Assembly: GCF_003052605.1 (NCBI RefSeq)
Contig: NZ_QASO01000030.1
Coordinates: 1 to 64,000, forward strand
Length of the DNA: 64,000 nucleotides
From: Ectopseudomonas oleovorans
Lineage (GTDB): Bacteria > Pseudomonadota > Gammaproteobacteria > Pseudomonadales > Pseudomonadaceae
Reading direction: 5' to 3'
How positions within the stretch are numbered: the first letter of the stretch is position 1; the number at the start of each line of letters is the position of its first letter. The notes below the pieces were generated by a model, which saw only the letters and a list, made by a program, of their open reading frames with translations, had not been told where the DNA came from and searched no databases. A program made the translations under genes and the position numbers. Below, in pieces: positions 15,106 through 24,493 of the stretch.

Positions 15106-17823
15106 ATGGCCAGCCCCACTCAAGTCACCGCCTCCACCTGCTGCTACTGCGGCGTGGGCTGCGGCGTGCTGATCGAGCACGACGGCGAGAAGATCCTCGG
15201 CGTCGCCGGCGACCCCAGCCACCCGGCCAACTTCGGCAAGCTTTGCAGCAAAGGCTCGACCCTGCACCTGACCGGCGACCTCGACGCCCGTGCCCTCTAC
15301 CCCGAGTTGCGCCTGGGCAAGGGCCTGGCACGTTCACGCACGGACTGGGACAGCGCCCTGGACCACGCCGCGGCGGTGTTCGCCGAGACCATCCGCGAGC
15401 ACGGCCCGGACAGCGTGGCCTTCTATATCTCCGGCCAGTTGCTGACCGAGGACTACTACGCCTTCAACAAGTTGGCCCGTGCCCTGGTCGGCACTCATAA
15501 CATCGACTCCAACTCGCGCCTGTGCATGTCCAGCGCGGTGGTCGGCTACAAGCGCAGCCTCGGCGCCGACGCCCCGCCCTGCAGTTACGAAGACATCGAG
15601 CGAAGCGACTGCCTGCTGATCGCCGGCTCCAACATGGCCTACGCCCACCCGGTGCTGTTCCGCCGCCTGGAAGAAGCCAAGGCTCGCCGCCCCGAGATGC
15701 AGATCATCGTCATTGATCCGCGGCGCACCGACACCTGCGAGCTGGCCGACCTGCACCTGGCGATCCTACCCGGCACCGACGTGGCGCTGTTTCACGGCAT
15801 CCTGCATATCCTGCTGTGGGAAGGCTGGATCGACCGCCGCTATATCGACGCCCATACCGAAGGCTTCGAGGCGCTGAAGAACCTGGTGCGCGACTACAGC
15901 CCGGCGGCCACCGCCGACATCTGCGGCATCAGCCTGGACAGCCTGCAGCGCTGCGCCGAGCTGATCGGCCGTGCGCCCTCCTTCCTCTCGCTGTGGTGCA
16001 TGGGGCTCAACCAGTCCTCGTCTGGCAGCGCGAAGAACAGCGCGCTGATCAACCTGCACCTGGCCACCGGGCAAATCGGCAAGCCCGGCGCCGGCCCCTT
16101 CTCGCTGACCGGCCAGCCCAATGCCATGGGCGGCCGCGAAACCGGCAGCCTGAGCAACCTGCTGCCTGGCCACCGCGAGGCTGGCAATGCCGAACACCGC
16201 GCCGAAGTCGCTACCTACTGGGGCGTCGACGCCCTGCCGGAGACGCCCGGGCTGTCCGCCATCGAGCTGTTCGATGCGGTGCACGACGGCCGTATCAAGG
16301 CGTTGTGGATCGCCTGCACCAACCCGGCCCAATCGCTGCCGAACCAGAACAAGGTGCACGAGGCTCTGGCCGCCTGTCCCTTCGTCGTGGTGCAGGAAGC
16401 CTTTTGCACCACCGAGACCTGCCGTTACGCCGATCTGCTGCTGCCCGCCGCCAGTTGGGGCGAGAAGGAAGGCACGGTGACCAACTCCGAGCGCCGCGTC
16501 AGCCACGTACGCCGCGCCGTGCCAGCGCCCGCAGAGGCGCGGCCCGATTGGTCGATCACCTGCGACTTTGCCCGTCGCCTGGAAACGCTGCTGCGCCCCG
16601 GCCTGCCCAGCCTGTTCGATTTCGCCGACAGCGAAGCGCTGTTCGAGGAATACAAGCACCTGACCGCCCAGCGCGACCTTGACCTCTCGGGGCTGAGCTA
16701 CGCGCTGCTGGATAACCTAGGTCCGCAACAGTGGCCGTTTGCACCTGGCGCGCGCCAGGGCACCGCGCGGCTCTATGCCGACGGCCGCTTCCCCACCACC
16801 AGTGGGCGCGCGCAGTTCCATGCCGACCCGTATCGCGCGCCGAAGGAAAAACGCGAGGCGCGCTATTCGCTCACCCTCAACACCGGCCGCCTGCGCGACC
16901 AGTGGCACGGCATGAGCCGCACCGGCACCGCCGCACGCCTGTTCGGCCATGTCGAGGCCGCCGTGCTCGGCCTGCATCCGGATGAGCTGCGTCGCCGCCG
17001 CCTGCAGGACGGCGATCTGATCAAGCTGCGCAGCCGTCGCGGCAGTCTGATCCTGCCGGTACAAACCGACGAATCGGTGCGCCCCGGTCAGGCCTGGCTG
17101 CCGATGCACTGGGGCGACCGCTTCCTCAAGGGTTTGGGCACCAACGTTCTGACCCAGCCGGCTTTCGATCCGTTATCCAAACAACCGGAGCTCAAGCATG
17201 CTGGTGTTGAGGTGGACAAGGTCGAGCTGCCCTGGCAACTGTTCGCCCTGGTCGAAGGCGAGGTGCAGAGCCGCTTCGAGGCCCTGCGCCCGCTGTTCGA
17301 GGACTTCGCCTACGCCAGCCTCACCCCCACCGGTCGCGAGCGCCCCGCTCTGCTGATCCGCGCCGCCAGCGCCGTGGCGCCGCAGCCCGAGCTGCTGGCG
17401 CAGATCGACCGCCTACTGCGCCTGAACCAGGGCCCAGTGCTGGCCTACGACGACCCGCGCCGCGCGGTGGGCAAGCGCGTTCGCATCGAGGACGGTCGCA
17501 TCGTCAGCATCCGCCTGGCCGGCGAAACCGCTGCCAGCGAATGGCTCAGAAGCCTGTGGCTGGATGGCCAGGCCGACGCCGATCTGCGCCGCTGGCTGCT
17601 GGCCCCCCTCTCCGTGCCGCCGGGCAACGCCAGCGCCAACACACGCGGCAAGACCCTGTGCAACTGCCTGAACGTCAGCGAAGGCGCGGTGTGCGCCGGC
17701 ATCGAGCGTGGCCTGGATCTCGATGGCCTCAAACAAACGCTCAAGTGCGGCACCAGCTGCGGCTCCTGCGTACCCGAAATCAAACGCCTGTTGGCGCAAC
17801 AGTCCACTGCAGTGAACGCATGA
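15106..17823 (+). CDS. nasC: Assimilatory nitrate reductase, catalytic subunit
   Basis: 905 residues. The N-terminal [4Fe-4S] ligands are C12, C15, C19 and C47 (CCYCGVGC...KLCSKG). The molybdopterin (bis-MGD) oxidoreductase body follows, with NSRLCMSSAVVGYK and the C-terminal dinucleotide-binding fold (SLTLNTGRLRDQWHGMSRTG). A BFD-like [2Fe-2S] domain closes the protein (CNCLNVSE...CGTSCGSC, about 850-890). It reduces nitrate to nitrite in the cytoplasm; no Tat signal is seen. AGGAG precedes the ATG. No separate FAD/NADH subunit (NasB) is encoded nearby, so the electron donor is not evident. Confidence 0.94.
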   Translation: MASPTQVTASTCCYCGVGCGVLIEHDGEKILGVAGDPSHPANFGKLCSKGSTLHLTGDLDARALYPELRLGKGLARSRTDWDSALDHAAAVFAETIREHGPDSVAFYISGQLLTEDYYAFNKLARALVGTHNIDSNSRLCMSSAVVGYKRSLGADAPPCSYEDIERSDCLLIAGSNMAYAHPVLFRRLEEAKARRPEMQIIVIDPRRTDTCELADLHLAILPGTDVALFHGILHILLWEGWIDRRYIDAHTEGFEALKNLVRDYSPAATADICGISLDSLQRCAELIGRAPSFLSLWCMGLNQSSSGSAKNSALINLHLATGQIGKPGAGPFSLTGQPNAMGGRETGSLSNLLPGHREAGNAEHRAEVATYWGVDALPETPGLSAIELFDAVHDGRIKALWIACTNPAQSLPNQNKVHEALAACPFVVVQEAFCTTETCRYADLLLPAASWGEKEGTVTNSERRVSHVRRAVPAPAEARPDWSITCDFARRLETLLRPGLPSLFDFADSEALFEEYKHLTAQRDLDLSGLSYALLDNLGPQQWPFAPGARQGTARLYADGRFPTTSGRAQFHADPYRAPKEKREARYSLTLNTGRLRDQWHGMSRTGTAARLFGHVEAAVLGLHPDELRRRRLQDGDLIKLRSRRGSLILPVQTDESVRPGQAWLPMHWGDRFLKGLGTNVLTQPAFDPLSKQPELKHAGVEVDKVELPWQLFALVEGEVQSRFEALRPLFEDFAYASLTPTGRERPALLIRAASAVAPQPELLAQIDRLLRLNQGPVLAYDDPRRAVGKRVRIEDGRIVSIRLAGETAASEWLRSLWLDGQADADLRRWLLAPLSVPPGNASANTRGKTLCNCLNVSEGAVCAGIERGLDLDGLKQTLKCGTSCGSCVPEIKRLLAQQSTAVNA

Positions 17824-17849
17824 ATTGATCGCAGAGCGTCCCCGAATCC

Positions 17850-17873
17850 GTTCCCGCGCCGGAGCGTGGGAAC
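17850..17873. repeat. Short palindrome between nasC and cobA
   Basis: GTTCCCGCGCCGGAGCGTGGGAAC, an imperfect inverted repeat with GTTCCC/GGGAAC ends, lies 26 bp after nasC and may affect read-through to cobA. Confidence 0.5.
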
Positions 17874-17915
17874 CAGCGGCAAACGCCGGCACGTGACACG
17901 AGAGAGGTGGTGAAC

Positions 17916-18659
17916 ATGAGCGCAAAAGTCTGGCTGGTAGGTGCTGGCCCTGGTGATCCCGAGCTGCTGACGCTCAAGGCGGTCAAGGCGCTGAATCAGG
18001 CCGAGATCGTGATGATCGACGATCTGGTCAACCCGGCCGTACTGGAGCACTGCCCCGGCGCGCGTATCGTCTCGGTGGGCAAGCGCGGCGGTTGTCGCTC
18101 CACCCCGCAGGCCTTCATCCATCGCCTGATGCTGCGCTATGCACGCCAGGGCAAGTGCGTGGTGCGCCTCAAAGGCGGTGATCCGTGCATCTTCGGCCGC
18201 GGCAGCGAGGAAGCCGAGTGGCTCGGCGAGCACGGCATCGAAGTGGAGATGGTCAACGGCATCACCGCCGGGCTGGCCGGTGCCACCAACTGCGGCATTC
18301 CTCTGACCCTGCGCGGTGTGGCCCGTGGCGTGACCCTGGTCACCGCCCACACCCAGGACGACAGCAGCCTGAACTGGGCGGCACTGGCCCAGAGCGGCAC
18401 CACATTGGTGGTCTATATGGGCGTCGCCAAGCTGGCGGACATCCAGATCGGGTTGCTCGCCGGCGGTATGCGCGGCGAAATGCCGGTAGCGATGATCGAG
18501 AACGCCTCGTTACCCGAGCAACGCGAATGCCGCAGCAGCCTCGCGGCCATGCAGCATGACGCGGCAGCATTCGCCCTGAAGAGCCCGGCTATTCTGGTGA
18601 TCGGCGAAGTCGTCCGCGCCAGCAGCTCGCTCAGCATGCCCCAGCGTCTGCATGCCTGA
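17916..18659 (+). CDS. cobA: Uroporphyrinogen-III C-methyltransferase
   Basis: 247 residues. SAM-dependent tetrapyrrole methylase motifs are VGAGPGDPELLTLKA at the N-terminus and RLKGGDPCIFGRG (about 84-96), with VVYMG and the C-terminal substrate loop in order. It makes precorrin-2, the precursor of siroheme, which NirB needs; this explains its place at the end of the nitrate operon. It lacks the CysG oxidase/chelatase domain. ATG 17916 is taken rather than two upstream GTGs because AGAGAGG is then eight bases away. Confidence 0.92.
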   Translation: MSAKVWLVGAGPGDPELLTLKAVKALNQAEIVMIDDLVNPAVLEHCPGARIVSVGKRGGCRSTPQAFIHRLMLRYARQGKCVVRLKGGDPCIFGRGSEEAEWLGEHGIEVEMVNGITAGLAGATNCGIPLTLRGVARGVTLVTAHTQDDSSLNWAALAQSGTTLVVYMGVAKLADIQIGLLAGGMRGEMPVAMIENASLPEQRECRSSLAAMQHDAAAFALKSPAILVIGEVVRASSSLSMPQRLHA

Positions 18660-18764
18660 GCGCTACGCAGTCATTGCCTGCGATTCGCTGCGAGGCGCAG
18701 CTCCAACACCTGGGTAAATCGACGCGGTGTGGCTGGCATTGCCCATTGCGGGCTTTTATCCCAG

Positions 18765-18795
18765 AAAAAAGAAACCCGGCCGAAGCCGGGTTTCT
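18765..18795 (-). terminator. Terminator of oprF
   Basis: On the minus strand AGAAACCCGGC-TTCG-GCCGGGTTTC is followed by TTTTTTC. The cobA gene converges from the other side and may use it too. Confidence 0.88.
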
Positions 18796-18813
18796 CTTAC
18801 AGCACCAGAAGCA

Positions 18814-19794
18814 TTACTGCTGGATCTGGGCTTCCACTTCAGCTTCAACGCGACGGTTGATAGCGCGACCGGCGTCGGTGGCGTTGTCAGCTACCGGGCG
18901 GGTTTCGCCGTAGCCAACAGCGTTGACGCGGTTGCCATCTACACCGTACTGGTTGACCAGTACGTTACGCACGGCGTTGGCGCGACGCTCGGACAAACCC
19001 TGGTTGTAAGCGTCAGAACCGACGGAGTCAGTGTGACCTTCAACGGTGGTGGTGGTCTGCGGGTACTGGTTCATGAAGTCAGCCAGGTTCTTGATGTCGC
19101 CGTAGCTTTCTTCTTTGACGAGGTCTTTGTCGAAGTCGAACTTGACGTCCAGCTCAACACGAACGGTTTCCAGAGCCGGCTCCGGAGCAGGCTCAGGCAT
19201 CGGCTCGGGTGCAGCAGCTACGACCGGAGCCGGAGCAGGCTTGCTGCCACCACCGAAGTTCAGACCAACACCCACGCCAGCTTGCCACTCGGTGTCGCTC
19301 TGGTCGATGTTGTACAGAGCGTCAACGCCAGCACGGGCGTAGAACATTTCGGTGAAGTAGTACTTGGCACCAGCTCCAGCGATAGCCAGGGTGGAGTGGT
19401 TACGACCACCGCTGTTGGCGTCGCCGATGCTCTGATGGCCGAAACCGGCAGAGACGTACGGACGCAGACCAACACCCGGCTGACCGAAGTGGTAGATGGC
19501 CTTCAGGTCGGTCAGGTTGCCCTTGATGTTCTTGCTGCCTTGCGAACCTTCACCACGCAGGTCATGGTACTCGCCATAGGACAGCGCCAGCTCGACGTCG
19601 TCGGTCAGGTAGTAGCCGATGCTGCCACCGAACAGGTTGCCTTCGTCGTGAGCGAAATCGCGCTGAACGTCGGTGAAGTAGCGATTGACGAAGCCCTCCA
19701 CCTCGACAGCGCCTTGGCCTTGCGCCAGCGCGCCGAAGGAGGTTGCGGCAACGAGAGAGCCAATGACTACGCCCAAGGTGTTTTTTACTTTCAT
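18814..19794 (-). CDS. oprF: Major outer-membrane porin OprF
   Basis: 326 residues. Signal peptide ends at ALAQG (about 24). The N-terminal beta-barrel covers about 25-185, then a proline/alanine linker (KPAPAPVVAAAPEPMPEPAPEPA), then a C-terminal OmpA domain with the peptidoglycan-binding stretch NQGLSERRANAVRNVLV. It tethers the outer membrane to peptidoglycan and forms a weak porin. No cysteine occurs anywhere, whereas P. aeruginosa OprF has four before the OmpA domain. The 108-bp gap to sigX should hold its promoters; SigX is known to drive oprF in Pseudomonas. Confidence 0.96.
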   Translation of the reverse strand: MKVKNTLGVVIGSLVAATSFGALAQGQGAVEVEGFVNRYFTDVQRDFAHDEGNLFGGSIGYYLTDDVELALSYGEYHDLRGEGSQGSKNIKGNLTDLKAIYHFGQPGVGLRPYVSAGFGHQSIGDANSGGRNHSTLAIAGAGAKYYFTEMFYARAGVDALYNIDQSDTEWQAGVGVGLNFGGGSKPAPAPVVAAAPEPMPEPAPEPALETVRVELDVKFDFDKDLVKEESYGDIKNLADFMNQYPQTTTTVEGHTDSVGSDAYNQGLSERRANAVRNVLVNQYGVDGNRVNAVGYGETRPVADNATDAGRAINRRVEAEVEAQIQQ

Positions 19795-19902
19795 CCGTTA
19801 AATCCCCATCTTGGTGGTTAATAAGTCGCCGTTAACTTCAGGCGGCAACTTGGCGGCGATTTTAGCAGGTTTCGCCACTCCCTTAGTGGTCGGCAAGCTG
19901 AA

Positions 19903-20493
19903 CTAAGTTTCGGAAGTTTCCGAAAATTTGTCCCGCAACCGATCCAAAGCGCGCTTGTAGCGCATCTTCGTTGCGCTCAAGCCCATGTGCATGATGTCGG
20001 CAATCTCTTGAAACTCGAGCTCTGCGACAAAACGTAGCACCAGAATCTCGCGATCGATCGGGTTGACATGAACCAACCAGCGATCCAAACCGCCTCGCTC
20101 CTCGACTTTGGGTGTCTTGTCGTCGGAAGCTTCTTCGAGCGGATCCAAACTCAAGGCGTCAATCAATCGACGCTTGCGCCGCTCTTTTCGATACTGAGTA
20201 ATGCATTCGTTGTAGGTGATGCTATAGAGCCAAGTCTTGAACTTGGACTTACCCTCAAAGTTCTTCAGGCCATAGAGAACCTTGAGCATCACCTCCTGAC
20301 AGACATCGTCAGCATCCCTTTCGTTCCCTAAATAACGCGCACACACGTTAAATAATGTGCGCTGGTAGCGTCTCATCAGCTCTTCATAAGCACGAGTGAT
20401 ATGAAACAGCTCGTCGTGGGCGCGTGCCACCAGCTCTTCATCGGTGAGCTCGCGGGGGTCGTAGCGCGTTGGCAGGGCTTGAGCTTTGTTCAA
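19903..20493 (-). CDS. sigX: ECF sigma factor SigX
   Basis: 196 residues. Region 2 includes RYQRTLFNVCARYLGNERDADDVCQEVMLKVL and the -10-contacting KFKTWLYSITYNECITQYRKERR. Region 4 includes REILVLRFVAELEFQEIADIMHMGLSATKMRYKRALDRLR. No anti-sigma gene adjoins it. In Pseudomonas SigX controls oprF and membrane fluidity/fatty-acid genes and responds to envelope stress. It lies directly upstream of oprF and downstream of cmpX, the usual order. Confidence 0.95.
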   Translation of the reverse strand: MNKAQALPTRYDPRELTDEELVARAHDELFHITRAYEELMRRYQRTLFNVCARYLGNERDADDVCQEVMLKVLYGLKNFEGKSKFKTWLYSITYNECITQYRKERRKRRLIDALSLDPLEEASDDKTPKVEERGGLDRWLVHVNPIDREILVLRFVAELEFQEIADIMHMGLSATKMRYKRALDRLRDKFSETSET

Positions 20494-20524
20494 AACGAGT
20501 CGGGCCGACAGTCAGGACGAAAAG

Positions 20525-20551
20525 TGCCCGACAGGTCACGCCTGTCGGGCA
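20525..20551 (-). terminator. Terminator of cmpX
   Basis: TGCCCGACAGG and CCTGTCGGGCA form a perfect 11-bp stem around five bases; the minus strand then reads CTTTTCG. It separates cmpX from sigX transcription. Confidence 0.75.
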
Positions 20552-20575
20552 GCTGCATAAAATAACAGATTGGCG

Positions 20576-21400
20576 TCAGCGACTGTTCACGCGTTGCTCG
20601 AGCATCACTCGATTGGCCACCGATACCAGCTCACCGGTATCAGTCAACAGGGTGGTTTTCACTGTGCCGATCTCTTCGATCTGGCCTTCGACCTCACCCA
20701 CCTGCACATGTTGCCCGACCTGATACAGCTCGCGCACATAAATGCCAGCGAGAATCTGGCTGGCGATATCGCGGCTACCCAGGCCCAATGCCAGCGCGAC
20801 CGCCAGGCCAACGGAGATCAGTACGATGGCGATGACGTTGTTGAGCAGGTCGGTCTTGATTTCCAGCTGACCGATGGCCACCGAGATGCTGATGATGATC
20901 ACCAGGCCCTGTGCCACACGTCCCAAGCCGTTGGCATACTCCAGGCCGACGCCTTCGGCGGCGCCACGCACTAGGCTGCTGACCAGTTGCGCCAGGAGCA
21001 CGCCAGCCAGCAGCACCAGCGCCGCGCCGAACACCTTGGGCAGATACAGCGCCAGCACGTCAAGGGTCGCGGAAACACGTTGCAGACCGAGCGATTCAGC
21101 GGCAGACACCAGGAAGATCAGCAGCACGAACCAGTAAACGATCTTGCCGATCAGGGTCGATACCGACGCATGAATGCCGACGCGCGCCAGCAGCTTGGTC
21201 AGGCCGGTACCGGTCATCAAACGGTCCAGGCCAACCTTGCCAAGCAGCTTGGACAGCAGCGTGTCGAGCAACTTGGCCACGACGAAGCCAAGCAATACCA
21301 GTACCAGCGCCACGAACAGATTGGGGATGAAGCCAGCAACCTTGGCCCACAATGCGGTCATCGCGGAGATCAGGCTTTGGGTCCAGGGATCGAGTTCCAT
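20576..21400 (-). CDS. cmpX: Small mechanosensitive (MscS-family) channel CmpX
   Basis: 274 residues with about four membrane helices (about 18-40, 60-85, 92-115, 145-175), then the MscS beta-domain motif LGLGSRDIASQILAGIYV and a short soluble tail. Located in the inner membrane; in Pseudomonas it is linked to envelope stress and SigX activity. ATG 21400 (MELDPW) is preferred over an upstream start because AAGGCTGAC precedes it and the length then matches what I recall for the family. It follows crfX with no spacer (crfX stop at 21402). Confidence 0.9.
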   Translation of the reverse strand: MELDPWTQSLISAMTALWAKVAGFIPNLFVALVLVLLGFVVAKLLDTLLSKLLGKVGLDRLMTGTGLTKLLARVGIHASVSTLIGKIVYWFVLLIFLVSAAESLGLQRVSATLDVLALYLPKVFGAALVLLAGVLLAQLVSSLVRGAAEGVGLEYANGLGRVAQGLVIIISISVAIGQLEIKTDLLNNVIAIVLISVGLAVALALGLGSRDIASQILAGIYVRELYQVGQHVQVGEVEGQIEEIGTVKTTLLTDTGELVSVANRVMLEQRVNSR

Positions 21401-21401
21401 T

Positions 21402-21647
21402 TCAGTCAGCCTTATCAGCAGAAGCAGAGGATTGGGTACGGCGCGAAACCGGCGCGACATGCGCCGAACCGTTGTTCAGGGCGATCATCAGGGCCTGCGC
21501 CCAGTGGCCTACCAGGCTGAACAGGTCACCAGCGCCGACCTGGCGGTTGGCGGTCTTGAGAACCCGGTGCAGGCAAGCATCGTCGTCATGGCTGGACGAC
21601 GAGGACTTGAGCAAATCGCGTAGAGACTCTTCAAATGGATCGTGCAT
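21402..21647 (-). CDS. crfX: CrfX family protein
   Basis: 81 residues, soluble, starting MHDPFEESLRDLLKSSSSSHDDDACLHRVLKTANRQVGAGDLFSL. It sits between cmaX and cmpX exactly as crfX does in other pseudomonads and matches that small family by eye. Biochemical role unknown; it belongs to the SigX/cell-envelope stress cluster. GAGGTG lies just before ATG 21647. Confidence 0.85.
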   Translation of the reverse strand: MHDPFEESLRDLLKSSSSSHDDDACLHRVLKTANRQVGAGDLFSLVGHWAQALMIALNNGSAHVAPVSRRTQSSASADKAD

Positions 21648-21702
21648 GCGCACCTCACGGGATGTCACGGCTAGACGCAGTAGCCGGCGGATGAGTCACA
21701 CA

Positions 21703-22689
21703 TCACAGCCAACGCCAACGTCGAAAAAGCAGCAGTTGACCCAGCGCCAGAAGGATCATCAGGCCACAGGCGATAAAGAAGCCGATCGGGCTTTCGGAGC
21801 CTGGAATCCCGCCGACATTGATGCCCAGCAGCCCCGTGAGAAAAGTCAGCGGCAGGAACATGCCGGCGATCACGGTAAAACGGTACATGATGCGGTTCAT
21901 CCGCTCTGCAAGGCGCTGATTCTCAGCTTCCAGTACCAGGCCGACGCGCTCGCGAATCAGCTCCAGCTCTTCCAGATAGCGGGTCAGGCGATTGTTAAGC
22001 TCGTTCCAGTAGTCACCGTCGTCCTCGACGAACCAGGGCTGTCGATTACGCACCAGCTGCGCGTAGAGATCGCGCTGCGGCGCGAGAAACCGACGCAAAC
22101 TGGCCGCACGCCGACGCACCTGCAACACCAGGCCGTGATCGGGACGATAGCGCTCGTCAGCGTCCAGACGATCCTCTTCGACATCGAGCTGCTCGCTCAA
22201 CTCGGCGATCAGATCATCGACGCGACTGGTGAGGTGACGGGCGAGCTCCAGGAGCAGCTCGGACGACGTCTTCGGCCCCTTGCCCGCGAGCAGATCAGCA
22301 ATCAATGCATCGGTTGCGTGCAGTGGACGCTGACGCAGGGAGATCACCCGCCGGGCATCAGCGAAGATACGTACCGAAACCATGTCTTCCGGTTCTGCGC
22401 CTGGATTACGGTTGACCCCGCGCAAGAACAACAGCAGCTCATCATCGGGCAGGGGCAATAGACGCGGCCGGGTATTTTCCTCGAGCAGCAGGTTGCAGCT
22501 GAATTCATCCAGCCCGCTGTGCTCACGTAACCAGCGCTGTGACTGCTCCTGGCCGCGATCCCAGTGCAGCCACAGGCTTTCCTGCTCGCCTAACTGCAGG
22601 CCATCCAGTTCATGGCGAGTGATGCTGTGTGCACCGCCCCGACCATCGAGCACGAAGGCATGCAGCAACGCCGAATCCTGATCCTGCAT
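21703..22689 (-). CDS. cmaX: CorA/ZntB-family divalent-cation transporter CmaX
   Basis: 328 residues. A long cytosolic alpha/beta and helical domain (1-265) is followed by two C-terminal membrane helices (about 268-290 and 300-320). The pore-end motif is GINVGG, the ZntB-like form rather than the GMN of CorA, so zinc or other metal movement is more likely than magnesium alone. It heads the cmaX-crfX-cmpX run, all on the minus strand with short gaps, probably one operon. Confidence 0.9.
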   Translation of the reverse strand: MQDQDSALLHAFVLDGRGGAHSITRHELDGLQLGEQESLWLHWDRGQEQSQRWLREHSGLDEFSCNLLLEENTRPRLLPLPDDELLLFLRGVNRNPGAEPEDMVSVRIFADARRVISLRQRPLHATDALIADLLAGKGPKTSSELLLELARHLTSRVDDLIAELSEQLDVEEDRLDADERYRPDHGLVLQVRRRAASLRRFLAPQRDLYAQLVRNRQPWFVEDDGDYWNELNNRLTRYLEELELIRERVGLVLEAENQRLAERMNRIMYRFTVIAGMFLPLTFLTGLLGINVGGIPGSESPIGFFIACGLMILLALGQLLLFRRWRWL

Positions 22690-22693
22690 CGGC

Positions 22694-23182
22694 TTATTCC
22701 GGCATGCTCAGGGCTTGCGGGGAAACGATGATGCCGTTGTTGTCGGCGTACAGATAATCGCCCGGTTTGAAGGTCACGCCGCCAAAGCTGACGGGCACAT
22801 TCAGATCGCCGATGCCGCGCTTGTCGGTTTTCATCGGATGACTGGCCAGCGCCTGCACGCCCAGAACGGTCTGTGCGATGACATCCACATCACGAATGCA
22901 GCCATATACGACGATGCCTTCCCAGCCGTTCTTGGCGGCCTTCTCGGCCAGCATGTCACCGAGCAGCGCACGTCGCAGGGAACCGCCGCCATCCACGACC
23001 AGGACCTTGCCCTGACCAGGCAGATCGACCTGCTCCTTCACCAGCGAGTTGTCTTCATGGCACTTGATGGTGACGATCTGACCGCCGAAAGAATCGCGGC
23101 CGCCGTAGTTGGCGAACATCGGCTCGACGACCTGAACCAGTTCCGGATAGGCATCGCACAGATCAGGGGTGATGTAGTGCAT
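22694..23182 (-). CDS. rraA: RraA family protein (regulator of ribonuclease E activity / HMG aldolase-like)
   Basis: 162 residues. It contains the family core [34 protein letters not shown] with the conserved GD and RD. RraA proteins bind RNase E; the closely related class II aldolases use the same fold with metal, so an aldolase role for oxaloacetate or 4-hydroxy-4-methyl-2-oxoglutarate cannot be excluded. GAGGAG sits before the ATG. It ends four bases upstream of cmaX, suggesting co-transcription. Confidence 0.85.
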   Translation of the reverse strand: MHYITPDLCDAYPELVQVVEPMFANYGGRDSFGGQIVTIKCHEDNSLVKEQVDLPGQGKVLVVDGGGSLRRALLGDMLAEKAAKNGWEGIVVYGCIRDVDVIAQTVLGVQALASHPMKTDKRGIGDLNVPVSFGGVTFKPGDYLYADNNGIIVSPQALSMPE

Positions 23183-23379
23183 GGCAGAACTCCTCTCGAC
23201 GTAGGGTGGGGCAGGCAGTCATCTGCATGGCCTGCTGAAAGCGGGGCAATTCACGTTGCACAACGGCCAAGTGCTCGAGCAAAGCGAACAGCGAAACGGC
23301 AGCAGCCCGGGAAATGACCAGGCAGGCGCTGCGCGTCACATCTTACCGTTAAGCACCCGCCGAAGAAACGCTTGGCCCT

Positions 23380-24369
23380 TCAAAGCCCCTCACTGGGCAA
23401 CGGCTCGGCAAAACCATCAGGCAATTGCAGATGCTGCAGCCAATACTCGACCAGTGACCACACCTCACGTTGCGCGTCCTTGCTGACCAGCATTTCGATG
23501 TGGCCAAAGTCACTGGAGAAGCCGTTCTCCTTGCCCAGCAGTAAGAACTGCGACGGCGCCGCACTGCACTGTTCCAGCAGCTTGCGACATGCCCAGGCTG
23601 GATCCTGCTGATCGGCCGCAGCTCCTACCGCCAGAATCGGCACGCGCACCTGAGTCAGCCCCGCCCACCAATCCTGATCGGCATCACCGAAACGCCCGAA
23701 CAGCTTGAGCCAACGCAGGGTTTCCAGTGCCAGCCCGATGGGTTCGTCTTCCGGGCCGCGCTTCAGGCGCCGCCCGGACAAGTAGGGAAAGCTGCGCAGC
23801 AGCAGGCGCGCCCCCCACTCCAACGGCGGTAATTTGAGCGGCCAGTAGATGCGGCTGACCTGGCTGCCGAACAGTGCTGCCGAACGCGCGCGTGAGGTTT
23901 GCAGGTAGCTGCCGCCCAGCGCCGCCGCCAGAACTACGCCACCAAGCGAGTGCCCCAGCCAATGTGGCGCCTGCCCGGTCTGTTCAAAAATGAAATCGGC
24001 AATCGCCGGCAGGTCGTAACGCACGTACTGCGCCACGTTGTTGTCGCGGTAGCCTTCGTTGCGTGGCGACAGGCCGTGGCCGCGCATTTCGGCGATCCAC
24101 ACATCGAATCCCGCGCGCGCCAGGTAAGGCCCCAGGCCAATGCCCTTGGGCGAATACCAGAAGCGCCGATTGGAAAAGCTGCCGTGCAGCAATACCACGG
24201 GCACGCCGCGCTCGCCTTCCGCCCCTGCGCGACCGAGCCGGGTCAAGGCCAGCTCGACGCTGGAATCCGGGCTGTTGTTGGGCTTGAGAAGATAGACGTC
24301 TTCACTGAGATCGCCACGCAGCTCGGCACTCATCAGGGAAACGGGAAAAAGCTCACTACTGCTTTGCAT
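23380..24369 (-). CDS. Alpha/beta-hydrolase (esterase/lipase-like)
   Basis: 329 residues. The oxyanion segment is VVLLHGSFSNRRFW, the nucleophile elbow GHSLGG (about 140-145), and the C-terminal acid/histidine region includes VGAAADQQDPAW and FGHIEMLVSKDAQREVW, the histidine being in DFGHIEML. There is no signal peptide, so it is cytoplasmic. Substrate unknown. Its place between rraA and ppsA is as I remember for an esterase-like gene in P. aeruginosa. The start is uncertain: no strong ribosome site precedes ATG 24369, and ATG 24333 is an alternative. Confidence 0.8.
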   Translation of the reverse strand: MQSSSELFPVSLMSAELRGDLSEDVYLLKPNNSPDSSVELALTRLGRAGAEGERGVPVVLLHGSFSNRRFWYSPKGIGLGPYLARAGFDVWIAEMRGHGLSPRNEGYRDNNVAQYVRYDLPAIADFIFEQTGQAPHWLGHSLGGVVLAAALGGSYLQTSRARSAALFGSQVSRIYWPLKLPPLEWGARLLLRSFPYLSGRRLKRGPEDEPIGLALETLRWLKLFGRFGDADQDWWAGLTQVRVPILAVGAAADQQDPAWACRKLLEQCSAAPSQFLLLGKENGFSSDFGHIEMLVSKDAQREVWSLVEYWLQHLQLPDGFAEPLPSEGL

Positions 24370-24425
24370 GAATCAGATGACCGCACCGGCAAGACGCCAT
24401 AAAAGAATAACGACACGCATAAAAA

Positions 24426-24464
24426 AACCGCCGGGAGCGATATCGCATATCGCTGGCGACGGCT
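24426..24464 (-). terminator. Second terminator-like hairpin between ppsA and the hydrolase gene
   Basis: AGCGATAT-CGC-ATATCGCT (24436-24454) forms a perfect 8-bp core, extended by CCG..GG pairing. On the minus strand it is followed by TTTTTTTAT. It lies in tandem behind the ppsA terminator and just upstream of the hydrolase start. Confidence 0.6.
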
Positions 24465-24493
24465 TGGGATGAGTGGTAAAACGCGCTGGACAC

